Below, piece by piece: positions 1 to 10,081 of a stretch of DNA of 64,000 nucleotides. The notes beneath the pieces were generated by a model. That model had not been told where the DNA came from and searched no databases. It worked only from the letters and a program-made list of their open reading frames with translations. Every line of letters starts with the position of its first letter. The first letter of the stretch is position 1. Where the stretch lies: positions 91,284,894-91,348,893 of the forward strand of contig CM074859.1 in the NCBI GenBank assembly GCA_037501455.1, given 5' to 3'. A program made the position numbers and the translations under genes. Origin of the DNA: Lantana camara. Lineage: Eukaryota > Streptophyta > Magnoliopsida > Lamiales > Verbenaceae.

Positions 1-796
1 TGGAGATGCAAAGTGTATAGTTGATACGTGCGTGATACATGAGGGTGCTTACTTCAATAAGTAAGTTCACTGAGGTGCCCCATGTGAGAAGATTCCTAAA
101 TGGGAAAGGAAGTTTCTATTTCAGGAAATGGAAACTTCCAGATTAGGAAATATCTCACGAGTCATTGATGTGATTAATTGATCCTTAAGACTTGAGGTTC
201 CTTGTCACTTTATGAGTTAACTCTGTAGTCTTAGGTATAAGCTTTAAAGGGTGTCGTCTTAGACAACTGATTCAAGGCTTTATGCTGGGGCTGCACAAGT
301 GATTCATGAAAATGAATGAGAATCAAGAAAGGACCTACACTTGCATTTGCAAGGTGATCTCTTATTGTGTAAGTCATTCATATGCCATATGGAGTCCTTG
401 GCCAAGGCAGAAGATCAAGACATCAAGAAAAGGGTTTCTTGGATTGAGATCAAATGGATATGAAATGCACTTAGCTTTAAGACCGGATTATTAGGGTTCT
501 GATTATTCCCTTGCCCTAGATCTTGGTTGAGAGATAGTAAGTAGGAGGATTGTATCTCACATGAATCAATGACTTAAAGGTTCTGTCGAATCCGAACATT
601 CCAATTCAGCTAGGGGTTAAACACCTGTTGCTAGACTATGGTCGTTTAATCTGTGGACTGATTAATTAATTAGTGAATTAATTAATTAGGGTCACTGCTA
701 ATTGAATTGAGAACCTAGAGGGTCACACACAACAACTTGGTTACATGAGTTGAGGCTTGAAAATGATTAAACGAGTTAATCGGGCCAAGAGGGTTC

Positions 797-867
797 CACA
801 CGTGTGAAACCACACGTGTGGGTCACGTGAGTGACACGTGTCCTTGTGACACGTGTCCCACACGTGT
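797..867 (+). promoter_or_regulatory. Cluster of ACGT-core (G-box/ABRE-like) palindromes in LTR
   Basis: Six ACGT cores lie within about 70 bp, in contexts CACACGTGTG, TCACGTGA, GACACGTGTC and CACACGTGT. The cluster is repeated at 8874-8944 and on the minus strand in the other family-A LTRs (about 11130-11200, 54235-54320, 59015-59090). ACGT cores are known bZIP/bHLH binding sites in plants; a regulatory role here is inference. Confidence 0.55.
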
Positions 868-1213
868 ATAAATATATATATATATTGTATATATATGTTA
901 AATAATTAAATGTGTTAATTATTTAATAGACTTTGGTTTAATTTTGAATTAAAAAGAAAGTCTAATTTTGGAGAAAAATAATCTAGTTAATTAATTATGA
1001 ATTAATTAATTAGATAAAATAAGTTATTTATTTAAAGTAAATAAAGTATAAAATTATCCAAAAATAGTTTGGATATTTTTAGCTCTCTTGAAAGTTGATT
1101 TGAATTAGAATTCAAAGTCAAAGTTGGAAAATACTTGATGATCAAGTAATAGGAGAGAGAGGGACCAAATCCTTGCCCAACAAGGATTAGGATCGGCGCC
1201 CCTCTCCCTTGCC

Positions 1214-1240
1214 TATATATAGGGGAGCTTAAGCTCCCCT
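1214..1240 (+). promoter_or_regulatory. LTR TATA box with adjoining 20-bp palindrome
   Basis: TATATATA at 1214-1221 is followed at once by AGGGGAGCTTAAGCTCCCCT (1221-1240), a perfect palindrome. The same arrangement is at 9286-9312 in the 3' LTR. This is the probable core promoter of the element, so the palindrome would lie near the 5' end of the transcript. Confidence 0.6.
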
Positions 1241-1612
1241 TTAGAGCTAATTCGCAATTCTTTTGGTTCATGTGTTGAACACCATCCTTTCTCCAAGATA
1301 AACGAAACCCTAGGTTAAGCCTAAACACTAACTAGAGAACTAGCATCCTTACTAGTTAGATTGTGATCAAGTTGGTGGACTATCTCTAGAGAGCTTCAAG
1401 TTAGAAGTTTGAAGATTCGAGCTTTACCAAGGAGAGGGGATCAAGCCGCGAGAAGAGCGTTCTTGGGTGGCTTGAAACGCTTCAAGAAAGAATAAAAGAA
1501 AAGTAAGTTTCTTAACTCTACGAATTTGGATACACGATTGCGAGTCCAAGGTCCTTTTGTTGGGAAAAATTTTTAAAATTTCGCTGCTTTCTGATTCGTA
1601 TTTTCCAACAAG

Positions 1613-1630
1613 TGGTATCAGAGCCACCTC
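1613..1630 (+). other. Primer-binding site of Copia A (initiator Met tRNA)
   Basis: TGGTATCAGAGCCACCTC begins two bases after the LTR. TGGTATCAGAGC is the standard plant Copia sequence complementary to the 3' end of initiator methionine tRNA. Confidence 0.9.
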
Positions 1631-3790
1631 GTTAATCGTGTTTCTGATTCGTCTCAATTATTCTGAATTTGGTAGAAATTCTTAGGCTTAGATGCGAATT
1701 AGGTATTCATGAGTTCTTTTAGAAAGCCTGAAATACGAAACTGTAATTTTTTCTGAATTTCTAAAACTGTTTTCTCAAATCATGTTTTTGAAAATTGTTT
1801 TAGTTGAAATTTATCTAAATCGAATTTTTTAATTTTGGATTGAATTGGTTTTGAGAAACCTAGACACGAAACGAGACGCGAAACAAACCCGCGGGATTGG
1901 GACGTGCCAATGTGTAGCACGCCCTAGGCCTGCGCGCGCACGTCGCCCAGCCCCTCCCGCAACCGCGCGGGAGCTATCCCGGGTGTGCCGCCCAGTCCGT
2001 CGCGCAACCGCGCGGGACGCCTGCACAACCCGCCTAGTCGCGGCGAGCGCTGGTGCCTCGCGCGGCTGGGCCCTTTTTGGGCTCGTTTTCGTGTTTCGTG
2101 TTTTTCGTGTTTTCGGTCCTTAAAATCCCGATTTAATTTTATTTTAATTTTATCCTTTAAAATCAGTTTTGCCAAAATAAAATTATTTTAAAAATTTTCA
2201 TTAAATTGGGATTTTTGAGAAATTAAAGAGATTTGGATTTTGGGAAAATTATGAACTTTATTTTCTGAAAATAATGAAAGAATAAAATTATTAATTTTGG
2301 AAATTAATTGGAATTTTATTGGTTTATTGTTTTTCGGGTTTTATTGAAAAAGGCTCTTGAACAAGAATTGCATCTAAGTCGTGTTTTAAGTCATTAGGAC
2401 TTGAAACGGGAATTTTAATTTATTGGTTAAATTTAAATTCTCGTAAAAGCGTGTTAGGTGATCATGGGTTTAGACTTATATATGGTTTTAATTTATGCAC
2501 ATGGATGGTTTAAATTGGGGTTGGAGCCCTATAGTTGCGTTTTTTCAAGTGAGGTTGGAGCCTCACTTATGTGCGTACTGTTATGTGATTTATTATGTGA
2601 CTTTCCATATTACTGTTTTTGAGGCCGAGGTATGCCCCGTGTAATTGTCTAAGGCCAATATGAAGATTGAGCCTTATTACTTTATATCTTTTTCTTTTTA
2701 TTGTAATTTGAGAGTAGAGATAGGTGGTGAGGTTTTATTTTCATTTTGGAGACAATGCACCCATGGAGTAAGATGAACCACATTCAAGTAACAAGGAGGC
2801 CATAAGTGAAGACCCCTCAAAATGTTAGGGAGGGGAATCTCAATTGTAAAAATGTAATAGAGATAGGGCTCGTATTTTGTTACCGCTTTCCCTTATGTGA
2901 TTTAAACTGTTTATGTGGCATGTATGTTAGAACTTGTGATTGTGGAGTGGCTCCCACATATCACGCATAAGATAGGTAGAACCCATGATCATTACATGTT
3001 AGTATCATGCTAGGACATGTTATCTGTTTATGTGCTTGTTTGAAATGCATTTAAGTGTACTTGCATTAATCAAGACTAATAAAATTGGATAACATATATG
3101 TTGGTGAGGTCAAACCGGACAACTCTCCGGTTGATTCGAAAATTCCCATTAAATATTAAGCTAATTTCGAACGAATAGGTATTTAATTCGAGATGCAAAT
3201 TTTGAATTAAATTCCTAGCATTCCATCAATAGGTTTTAAGTTTAGTAAGTGAAACTAGTTATTTTCCGCGAGTCGTGGGATAACTAGTGGAGCTTATTAG
3301 TTCTTAGTTACCTAATTGATCATTTTAAATGATCAATATTTCATGGTCAATTTTAGCAAGGGCGATGTCCGCGAGTTGTGGGTCGTTCGAACTAAGTTTT
3401 GATCATGATCTTATGATTGATGGGTCTAGCTTAACGCCTAAGTAAATATAGATGTCGCACGAGTCGTGGGTCCATATTGAAAGATAGGTGATGCAAAAAT
3501 AATTACTAAGAGTTCTAAAGGTGTTAGAATTGGTAAGTTGTACCTACCTAGGGTTCTTACTTAGAATGTCCGCGAGTCGTGGGTTCGAGGTAAAATGCCT
3601 AGGATCTTAGTACCCATTGGGAAACGTGTTCCTCTTAGATCTTTGGGAATTATAGATCTTTGAAAAACAGCGGGAGCTACATTAGATTAAAGACCTTATC
3701 TTTTGTATATCGTTATAATTCAGCATGCTCACATAGTTCTCTGTTTTACCATTTAGGTCGTAGATTCTGTGATTCTCTACGTGTTTTGAA
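1631..3790 (+). other. Long non-coding leader of Copia A
   Basis: About 2.2 kb separates the primer site from gag. It includes a GC-rich island (about 1860-2080) in otherwise AT-rich DNA. Short open frames there are overlapping and on both strands, as expected for GC-rich non-coding DNA. A polypurine-like AACAGCGGGAGCT lies shortly before gag. Element B has a leader of the same layout (50203-52597). Confidence 0.7.
3267..3583 (+). repeat. Four spaced copies of GAGTCGTGGG-type motif
   Basis: Motif copies CGCGAGTCGTGGG (3267-3279), CGCGAGTTGTGGG (3370-3382), GCACGAGTCGTGGG (to 3470) and CGCGAGTCGTGGG (3571-3583) are about 103, 88 and 113 bp apart. Element B has CACGAGTCGTGGG four times at almost the same spacing. 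The function is unknown. Confidence 0.75.
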
Positions 3791-4615
3791 ATGGCAACCA
3801 AAAACCCTCTTGTATCGATCCTCGAGTCAAACAAGTTGACTGGTCCCAACTATTCTGATTGGCTGAGGAATCTAAAAATCATTTTAGATTCTGAGAAGAG
3901 AACTTATGTTCTCTTCGAAGGGGAGCCTAGTCCCGAAGGGGAGGCTCCCACTCGGGCCGAGCGGGACGCGATTCAGAAGTGGAAGGATGATAATCTCCAA
4001 GGCCGTTGCCTTATGTTGGCTAACATGTCTCCGGACTTGCAAAGGCAACATGAGGCCATGGAATTCGCTTGGGAGATTTACGACCACTTAGAGCAACTTT
4101 ACCACCCTCATGAATGTGTTACAAGGTATAACACTTCAAAGGAATTGTTCCACTTGAGAATGAGGGAAGGTTCAAGTGTCCATGAATATGGACTCAAGTT
4201 TCTTGCCCTTACTGAGAAACTTGCCTCCAGGGACATGCCATTGAAAGATGAGCTTTCAGTGGATTTGTTGCTAGCTTCGCTCCCACCATCATTCAACCCA
4301 TTTGTCCTTAACTTCAATATGAATCATGCTGGTGCTACTGTAGCTGAGCTGATTAGTCAGCTTGTGACTGCTGAAAGCACGATCAAGAAGGACAATAAGG
4401 TTTTGATGGTGAATGCTCCATCTTCCTCTTCTGGGCCTTCTAAAGGTAAGGGCAAGAAAGCCCAAAAGAAGAAGAAGAAACCCCTTAGGCCCACTGGTGG
4501 CATTTCGAAGGGAAGGCCCAAAAGAAGAAGCGTGATCAGAAAGAGGATGTTTGCTTCCATTGTGGCAAAGCGGGACATTGGAGGAGAAACTGCCCAGAGT
4601 ACAAGGCTACTCTAA
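3791..4615 (+). CDS. gag: Copia A gag (frameshifted before the zinc knuckle)
   Basis: Gag forms the cytoplasmic particle and packages element RNA. The frame starts MATKNPLVSILESNKLTG, typical of Angela-like gag. The UBN2-type capsid core spans roughly residues 60-200 and a Lys-rich tail follows. One G is missing in a G run at 4510-4512 compared with element A', which has four G. From about residue 240 the frame is therefore wrong, and the zinc knuckle is encoded in the next frame. Without the shift, gag and pol would be one continuous polyprotein as in A'. The start is supported by conservation of the same ATG in B (52598) and A' (63831). Confidence 0.9.
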   Translation: MATKNPLVSILESNKLTGPNYSDWLRNLKIILDSEKRTYVLFEGEPSPEGEAPTRAERDAIQKWKDDNLQGRCLMLANMSPDLQRQHEAMEFAWEIYDHLEQLYHPHECVTRYNTSKELFHLRMREGSSVHEYGLKFLALTEKLASRDMPLKDELSVDLLLASLPPSFNPFVLNFNMNHAGATVAELISQLVTAESTIKKDNKVLMVNAPSSSSGPSKGKGKKAQKKKKKPLRPTGGISKGRPKRRSVIRKRMFASIVAKRDIGGETAQSTRLL

Positions 4616-7600
4616 AGAAAGGTATCTTTCTCGTTGAAATAAATTTTTCTATTAATTCTAGTTCTTGGGTACTTGATACCGGTTGTGGAACTCATATCTG
4701 TAATGATGTACAGATGCTAAGTGAAGTCCAACAACTCAGAGAAGGAGAATGTGTCGTGAAGATCGGCGATGGCTCAAACGTTGAAGCTCGAGCTTTAGGC
4801 ACAATTAGATTAGATTTAGGTAGTTTTGAGTTCGTCTTAAATAAAGTCCTTTATGTACCGAGCATTATTCGTAATATAATTTCAGTTCCAATATTAGATT
4901 GTGAAGGTTATGAAACTTATATTAAGAATGGTAAATACTTTATCAAACGGAACAACTCTTCCGTTCACATCGGTACTCTAAGTAATGGACTTTATCTAAC
5001 TCAGAATTTCAATATTATGAATATACAACGAGAAACGAAGCGTAAGAGAGATGACAAAGTTTCAGCTCCCTTATGGCACGCTAGATTAGGACACATTTCC
5101 AAGAACAGAATTAGCAAGATAAACACTTTAGGATCATTCTCTGAAAATGATATTAAGGAGTTAACTTCTTGCGAATCCTGTCTCAAAGGAAAAATGTCCA
5201 AAGTTCCTTTTAAAAGAACTGTGGAACGTGCCACTAAGGTTTTGGATTTGATCCATACTGATGTTTGTGGACCGCTTAGTGTAAGCACTAGAAACAATCA
5301 TCAGTATTTCATAACCTTTACTGATGACTTTAGTCGGTATGGTTATGTATACTTAATGAAGTATAAATCTGAAGCTTTTGAGAAATTCTTAGAATTTCAA
5401 AAGGAGGTTGAGAACCAAACTGGTCACAAGATCAAAGCACTTCGATCTGATCGAGGAGGCGAGTATCTTAGTGAAGAATTCCTTAATCATCTCAAAGATA
5501 ATGGGATTATCTCTCAGTGGACTCCTCCGGGAACTCCTCAGCTTAATGGAGTTTCTGAGAGAAGGAATCGAACCTTACTTGATATGGTTCGTTCCATGAT
5601 GAGTTTCACTGACTTACCACCTTCTTTCTGGGGTTATGCCCTAGAAAGTGCAGCAAAGATTTTGAATCTAGTTCCCTCTAAGTCAGTCCCTAAAACGCCC
5701 TATGAAATGTGGCATGGTAAAATCCCTAGCTATTCTTACTTAAGAATTTGGGGTTGTCCTGCTTACGTGAAGAGGACAGAGGGAGATAAGTTAGGATCTC
5801 GTTCTAACTTATGCTACTTTGTAGGTTATCCTAAGGAATCCATAGGATACTACTTCTATGATCAATCTGAGCAAAAGGTGTTTGTTTCCAGAAATGCCAT
5901 TTTTCTTGAGGAACCGTTCCTTAAAGAAAAGAAAGGCAAGATCATAGAATTAGAAGAAGTACAAAGTGATCCCACACCACCCACTGAAGAAACGTCTCCT
6001 CCTGATCAACCACAACCAATCACGAATTTCGATACACACAAAAATACTCCTCTGAGGCATTCTGAACGTACTTCTAGACGACCGGAGAGATGGTATGAAT
6101 TCTTCCATGAAATCTCTCAAAAGGATAATGATCCTTTAACATATGAGGAGGCACTTTCAGATTCTGACTCTGAACAGTGGATAGAAGCCATGAAATCCGA
6201 AATGGACTCCATGAACTCCAACCAAGTTTGGACCTTGGTAGATTTGCCTGATGGGGTCAAACCCATAGGTTGCAATTGGATCTTTAAGAGAAAGCTTGGA
6301 GTTGATGGAAGCATTGCAGCCTACAAAGCAAGACTAGTTGCAAAAGGATTCACTCAAAGACCCGGCGTGGACTTTGATGAAACTTTTTCGCTAGTTGCAA
6401 TGCAAAAGTCTATTCGGATCATGTATGCCATTGCTGCATATTATGACTATGAGATATGGCAAATGGATGTGAAAACTGCCTTTCTCAATGGTGACATTGA
6501 CAAAGACATTTATATGGAGCAACCCATAGGTTTCACATTCAGTGGGAGTGAGCAAAAGGTTTGCAAACTCCAAAGATCAATATATGGATTGAAACAGGCT
6601 TCTAGGACTTGGAACATTCGATTTGATGAATCAGTCAAAGCGTTTGGCTTCATTCAAATTTCGAATGAGTCCTGTGTGTATAGAAAGGAATTGGAGACCT
6701 CAGTGCAATTCTTAGTACTTTATGTTGATGACATCCTTCTTATTGGGAATTCGAAGGATGACATGAAAGTAACTAAGTTATGGTTATCGAACCAATTCGA
6801 GATGAAAGATCTTGGTGATGCGTCCTATATCCTTGGAATTAAAATCTATAGAGATAGATCTAGAAGGTTAATAGGACTATCACAGTCGATGTACATTGAC
6901 AAAGTATTGAAGAGATTCAATATGGAGTCAGCAAAGGTTAAGAACCTTCCTATGAGTGTAGGAACATGTCTTTCAAAGAAGATGTGTCCTAAGACCAACC
7001 TTGAGAAGGAAAGAATAACTCATACACCTTATGCATTAGCAATAGGTAGCATAATGTATGCAATGTTATGTACTCGACCGGATGTGGCTTATGCACTTAG
7101 TGTAACAAGTCGTTTCCAATCTGACCCTGGAGATGGTCACTGGGCTGCCGTGAAGAATATTCTTAAGTACTTGAAAAGTACTAAAGATTTATTCTTAGTT
7201 TACGGAGGTCCGAAAGATCTTACTGTCGAAGGATACTGCGATGCAAGCTTTGCATCTGACTTTGATGATTTTAAGTTAATGTCAGGATACATTTTCTGCC
7301 TAAACGGCGGAGCAGTGAGTTGGAAGAGTTCCAAGCAAACTACCACTGCAGATTCGACCACTGAGGCCGAATACTTAGCTGCAAATGATGCAGCTAAGGA
7401 AGGTGTTTGGATTAGAAACTTCATTCAAGAATTGAATGTTGTTCCTAGCATGAAAGACCCCATTTCTGTGTTTTGTGACAACACTGGGGCGGTTGCTCAA
7501 GCAAGAGAACCAAGATCACACCAACGGACCAAGCACATTATGAGGAAGTATCACCTAATCCGTGATATTATCAAAAGAGGAGATGTGCAAATTGAGAGGG

Positions 7601-7710
7601 TCACATCAGCAGAGAACGTGGCAGATCCACTTACTAAACCCCTTAGTCGAGAAGCTTTCCAAGGTCATCTTCAGAAGATGGGACTTAGAGTAGCTTTAGA
7701 ATGGCTTTGA
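4513..7710 (+). CDS. pol: Copia A pol: zinc knuckle, protease, integrase, RT, RNase H
   Basis: The frame stays open from the frameshift to TGA at 7708-7710; the first Met is at 4714. Domains in order: CX2CX4HX4C knuckle (4552-4593); aspartic protease with DTG at 4675-4683; GAG-pre-integrase with LWHARLGH and CX2C; integrase core with HTDVCGP, SDRGGEY and GVSERRN; reverse transcriptase with YVDDILL; RNase H with CDASFASD, TEAEYLAA, CDNTGA and ADPLTKPLSREAF. It copies element RNA and integrates it. Compared with A', conserved FSPV has become FSLV and GCKW has become GCNW, so activity is doubtful even though the frame is open. Confidence 0.92.
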   Translation, partial: KAQKKKRDQKEDVCFHCGKAGHWRRNCPEYKATLKKGIFLVEINFSINSSSWVLDTGCGTHICNDVQMLSEVQQLREGECVVKIGDGSNVEARALGTIRLDLGSFEFVLNKVLYVPSIIRNIISVPILDCEGYETYIKNGKYFIKRNNSSVHIGTLSNGLYLTQNFNIMNIQRETKRKRDDKVSAPLWHARLGHISKNRISKINTLGSFSENDIKELTSCESCLKGKMSKVPFKRTVERATKVLDLIHTDVCGPLSVSTRNNHQYFITFTDDFSRYGYVYLMKYKSEAFEKFLEFQKEVENQTGHKIKALRSDRGGEYLSEEFLNHLKDNGIISQWTPPGTPQLNGVSERRNRTLLDMVRSMMSFTDLPPSFWGYALESAAKILNLVPSKSVPKTPYEMWHGKIPSYSYLRIWGCPAYVKRTEGDKLGSRSNLCYFVGYPKESIGYYFYDQSEQKVFVSRNAIFLEEPFLKEKKGKIIELEEVQSDPTPPTEETSPPDQPQPITNFDTHKNTPLRHSERTSRRPERWYEFFHEISQKDNDPLTYEEALSDSDSEQWIEAMKSEMDSMNSNQVWTLVDLPDGVKPIGCNWIFKRKLGVDGSIAAYKARLVAKGFTQRPGVDFDETFSLVAMQKSIRIMYAIAAYYDYEIWQMDVKTAFLNGDIDKDIYMEQPIGFTFSGSEQKVCKLQRSIYGLKQASRTWNIRFDESVKAFGFIQISNESCVYRKELETSVQFLVLYVDDILLIGNSKDDMKVTKLWLSNQFEMKDLGDASYILGIKIYRDRSRRLIGLSQSMYIDKVLKRFNMESAKVKNLPMSVGTCLSKKMCPKTNLEKERITHTPYALAIGSIMYAMLCTRPDVAYALSVTSRFQSDPGDGHWAAVKNILKYLKSTKDLFLVYGGPKDLTVEGYCDASFASDFDDFKLMSGYIFCLNGGAVSWKSSKQTTTADSTTEAEYLAANDAAKEGVWIRNFIQELNVVPSMKDPISVFCDNTGAVAQAREPRSHQRTKHIMRKYHLIRDIIKRGDVQIERVTSAENVADPLTKPLSREAFQGHLQKMGLRVALEWL

Positions 7711-7715
7711 CGGGC

Positions 7716-7725
7716 AAGTGGGAGA
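7716..7725 (+). other. Polypurine tract of Copia A
   Basis: AAGTGGGAGA lies one base before the TGTTAGG start of the 3' LTR. Element A' has the same sequence on the minus strand at 60232-60241. Confidence 0.85.
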
Positions 7726-7726
7726 T

Positions 7727-9683
7727 TGTTAGGAATAGTACCCTAGAAAGCCGATTGTATATCCGCTTTGTGCTTTTCCTTATTATAATCACAGACAATC
7801 TTTGAATGAAATAACGAATTGAGGCAACACTTCTTTATATGCTCTAGTTTGGTATGCGTTTACTTTAGCTGTGCATGTATGAGAACTCCTCTAATACTGA
7901 TGACTATAGGACTCCACCATTTAGGTGAAATGGTTCATGAAACGAGCCTATATCACATAAGTCATGATTAGTAAAATACTCCAAGCCGATGAGTCCTACA
8001 GACAGTGGGAGTGTCAACCTGACTCCTCTAAGGCTTGCTTGTGGGATCACGCCCTTAAGAAGGACCACCTTGTTTCATGGAGGTGCAAAGTGTATAGTTG
8101 ATACGTGCGTGATACATGAGGGTGCTTACTTCAATAAGTAAGTTCACGGAGGTGCCCCGTGTGAGAAGATTCCTAAATGGGAAAAGAAGTTTCTATTTCA
8201 GGAAATGGAAACTTCCAGATTAGGAAATATCTCACGAGGCATTGATGTGATTAATTGATCCTTAAGACTTGAGGTTCCTTGTCACTTTATGAGTTAACTC
8301 TGTAGTCTTAGGTATAAGCTTTAAAGGGTGTCGCCTTAGACAACTGATTCAAGGCTTATGCTGGGGCTGCACAAGTGATTTATGAAAGTGAATGAGAATT
8401 AAGAAAGGAGCTACACTTGCATTTGCAAGGTGATCTCTTATTGTGTAAGTCATTCATATGCCATATGGGGTCCTTGGCTAAGGCAGTAGTTCAAGACATC
8501 AAGAAAAGGGTTTCTTGGATTGAGATCAAATGGATATGAAATGCACTTAACTTTAAGACCGGATTATTAGGGTTCTGATTATTCCCTTGCCCTAGATCTT
8601 AGTTGAGAGATAGTAAGTAGGAGGATTGTATCTCACATGAATCAATGACTTAAAGGTCCTGTCGAATCCGAACATTCCAATTCAGCTAGGGGTTAAACAC
8701 CTGTTGCTAGACTATGGTCGTTTAATCTGTGGACTGATTAATTAATTAGTGAATTAATTAATTAGGGTCACTGCTAATTGAATTGAGAACCTAGAGGGTC
8801 ACACACAACAACTTGGTTACATGAGTTAAGGCTTAAAAATGATTAAACGAGTTAATCGGGCCTAGAGGGTTCCACACGTGTGAAACCACACGTGTGGCTC
8901 ACGTGAGTGACACGTGTCCTTGTGACACATGTCCCACACGTGTGTGTATATATATATTGTATATATATACTAAATAATTAAATGTGTTAATTATTTGATA
9001 GACTTTGGTTTAATTTTGACTTAAAAGGAAAGTCTAATTTTGGAGAAAAATAATTTAGTTAATTAATTATGAATTAATTAATTAGATAAAATAAGTTATT
9101 TATTTTAAATAAATAAAGTATAAAATTATCCAAAAATAGTTTGGATATTTTTAGCTCTCTTGAAAGTTGATTTGAATTAGAATTCAAAGTCAAAGTTGGA
9201 AAATACTTGATGATCAAGTAATAGGAGAGAGAGGGACCAAATCCTTGCCCAACAAGGATTAGGATCGGCGCCCCTCTCCCTTGCCTATATATAGGGGAGC
9301 TTAAGCTCCCCTTTAGAGCTAATTGGCAATTCTTTTGGTTCATGTGTTGAACACCATCCTTTCTCCAAGATAAACGAAACCCTAGGTTAAGCCTAAACAC
9401 TAACTAGAGAACTAGCATCCTTACTAGTTAGATTGTGATCAAGTTGGTGGACTATCTCTAGAGAGCTTCAAGTTAGAAGTTTGAAGATTCGAGCTTTTCC
9501 AAGGAGAGGAGATCAAGCCGCGAGAAGAGCGTTCTTGGGTGGCTTGAAACGCTTCAAGAAAAGAATAAAAGAAAAGTAAGTTTCTTAACTCTACGAATTT
9601 GGATACACGATTGCGAGTCCAAGGTCCTTTTGTTGGGAAAAATTTTTTAAATTCCGCTGCTTTCTGATTCGTATTTTCCAACA
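7727..9683 (+). repeat. 3' LTR of Copia A
   Basis: It begins TGTTAGGAATAGTACCC and ends GTATTTTCCAACA, 1957 bp. It carries the same G-box cluster and TATA/palindrome as the 5' LTR. It abuts Tat Gypsy repeat DNA at 9684. Confidence 0.95.
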
Positions 9684-9990
9684 GTTGCCCTCATTCAAGA
9701 CTTGTGAAAATTTTGCTTAAAGACTTGGAAAATTTTTACTAAGTCTTGCGTAATCACGAGGGTCTTACTGGGAGGCTGCCCTCATTCAAGACTTGTGACA
9801 ATTTTGCTTAAAGACTTGGAAAATTTTTACTAAGTCTTGAGTAATCACGAGGTCTTACTAGGAGGCTGCCCTCATTCAAGAATTGTGAAAATTTTGCTTA
9901 AAGACTTGGAAAATTTTTACTAAGTCTTGAGTAATCACGAGGGTCTTACTGGGAGGCTGCCCTCATTCAAGACTTGTGAGAATTTTGCTT
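9684..9990 (-). repeat. ~91-bp tandem repeats in the Gypsy 3' UTR
   Basis: Units beginning GCCCTCATTCAAGACTTGTG start at 9687, 9778, 9868 and 9959, giving three full copies and a partial fourth, differing by a few bases. Copia A is inserted at the edge of this array. Tandem arrays downstream of pol are known in Tat elements. There are no spacers, so it is not a CRISPR array. Confidence 0.9.
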
Positions 9991-10081
9991 TGTTTCTTGC
10001 AAAATACAATTGCGTAGCGAGTCCTGTTTTCGAGCGCTAGATGCCCATGGTATAGGCTACCCAGGCCTACTAGGATGCTCA

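Larger units (their letters stand above)
1..1610 (+). repeat. 5' LTR of Copia A (truncated by window)
   Basis: It aligns with 8078-9683 with only scattered substitutions and ends ...TTTTCCAACA directly before AG and the primer-binding site. The segment contains a G-box cluster, a TATA box and a palindrome. Close similarity of the two LTRs suggests a fairly recent insertion; an exact divergence needs an alignment. Confidence 0.93.
1..9683 (+). mobile_element. Long-LTR Copia retrotransposon A (Angela/BARE-like)
   Basis: LTR, primer-binding site, leader, gag, protease, integrase, reverse transcriptase, RNase H, polypurine tract and 3' LTR occur in Copia order. The first ~350 bp of the 5' LTR lie outside the window. 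LTRs are about 1957 bp and end TG...CA. Long LTRs and the gag/RNase H type point to the Tork/Angela group; this is inferred from family knowledge. The element sits inside the 3' UTR tandem repeats of a minus-strand Tat Gypsy element that resumes at 9684. The target duplication cannot be checked because the left side is missing. Two related elements (B and A') and two solo LTRs of this family are also in the window. Confidence 0.93.

Noticed and set aside
1032..1328. 98-codon minus-strand frame repeated at 9074-9400
   Set aside because: It is kept only because the two LTRs are near-identical; it is antisense to the LTR promoter and matches no protein.
1829..2191. Several overlapping open frames on both strands in the GC-rich leader island
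   Set aside because: GC-rich DNA lacks stop codons by chance; the frames overlap, are Arg/Ala/Pro-rich and lie in the non-coding leader between primer site and gag.
9684..9990. Regular ~91-bp repeats resembling an array of direct repeats with spacers (CRISPR)
   Set aside because: Units are contiguous and similar over their full length with no unique spacers, in a plant retroelement 3' UTR.
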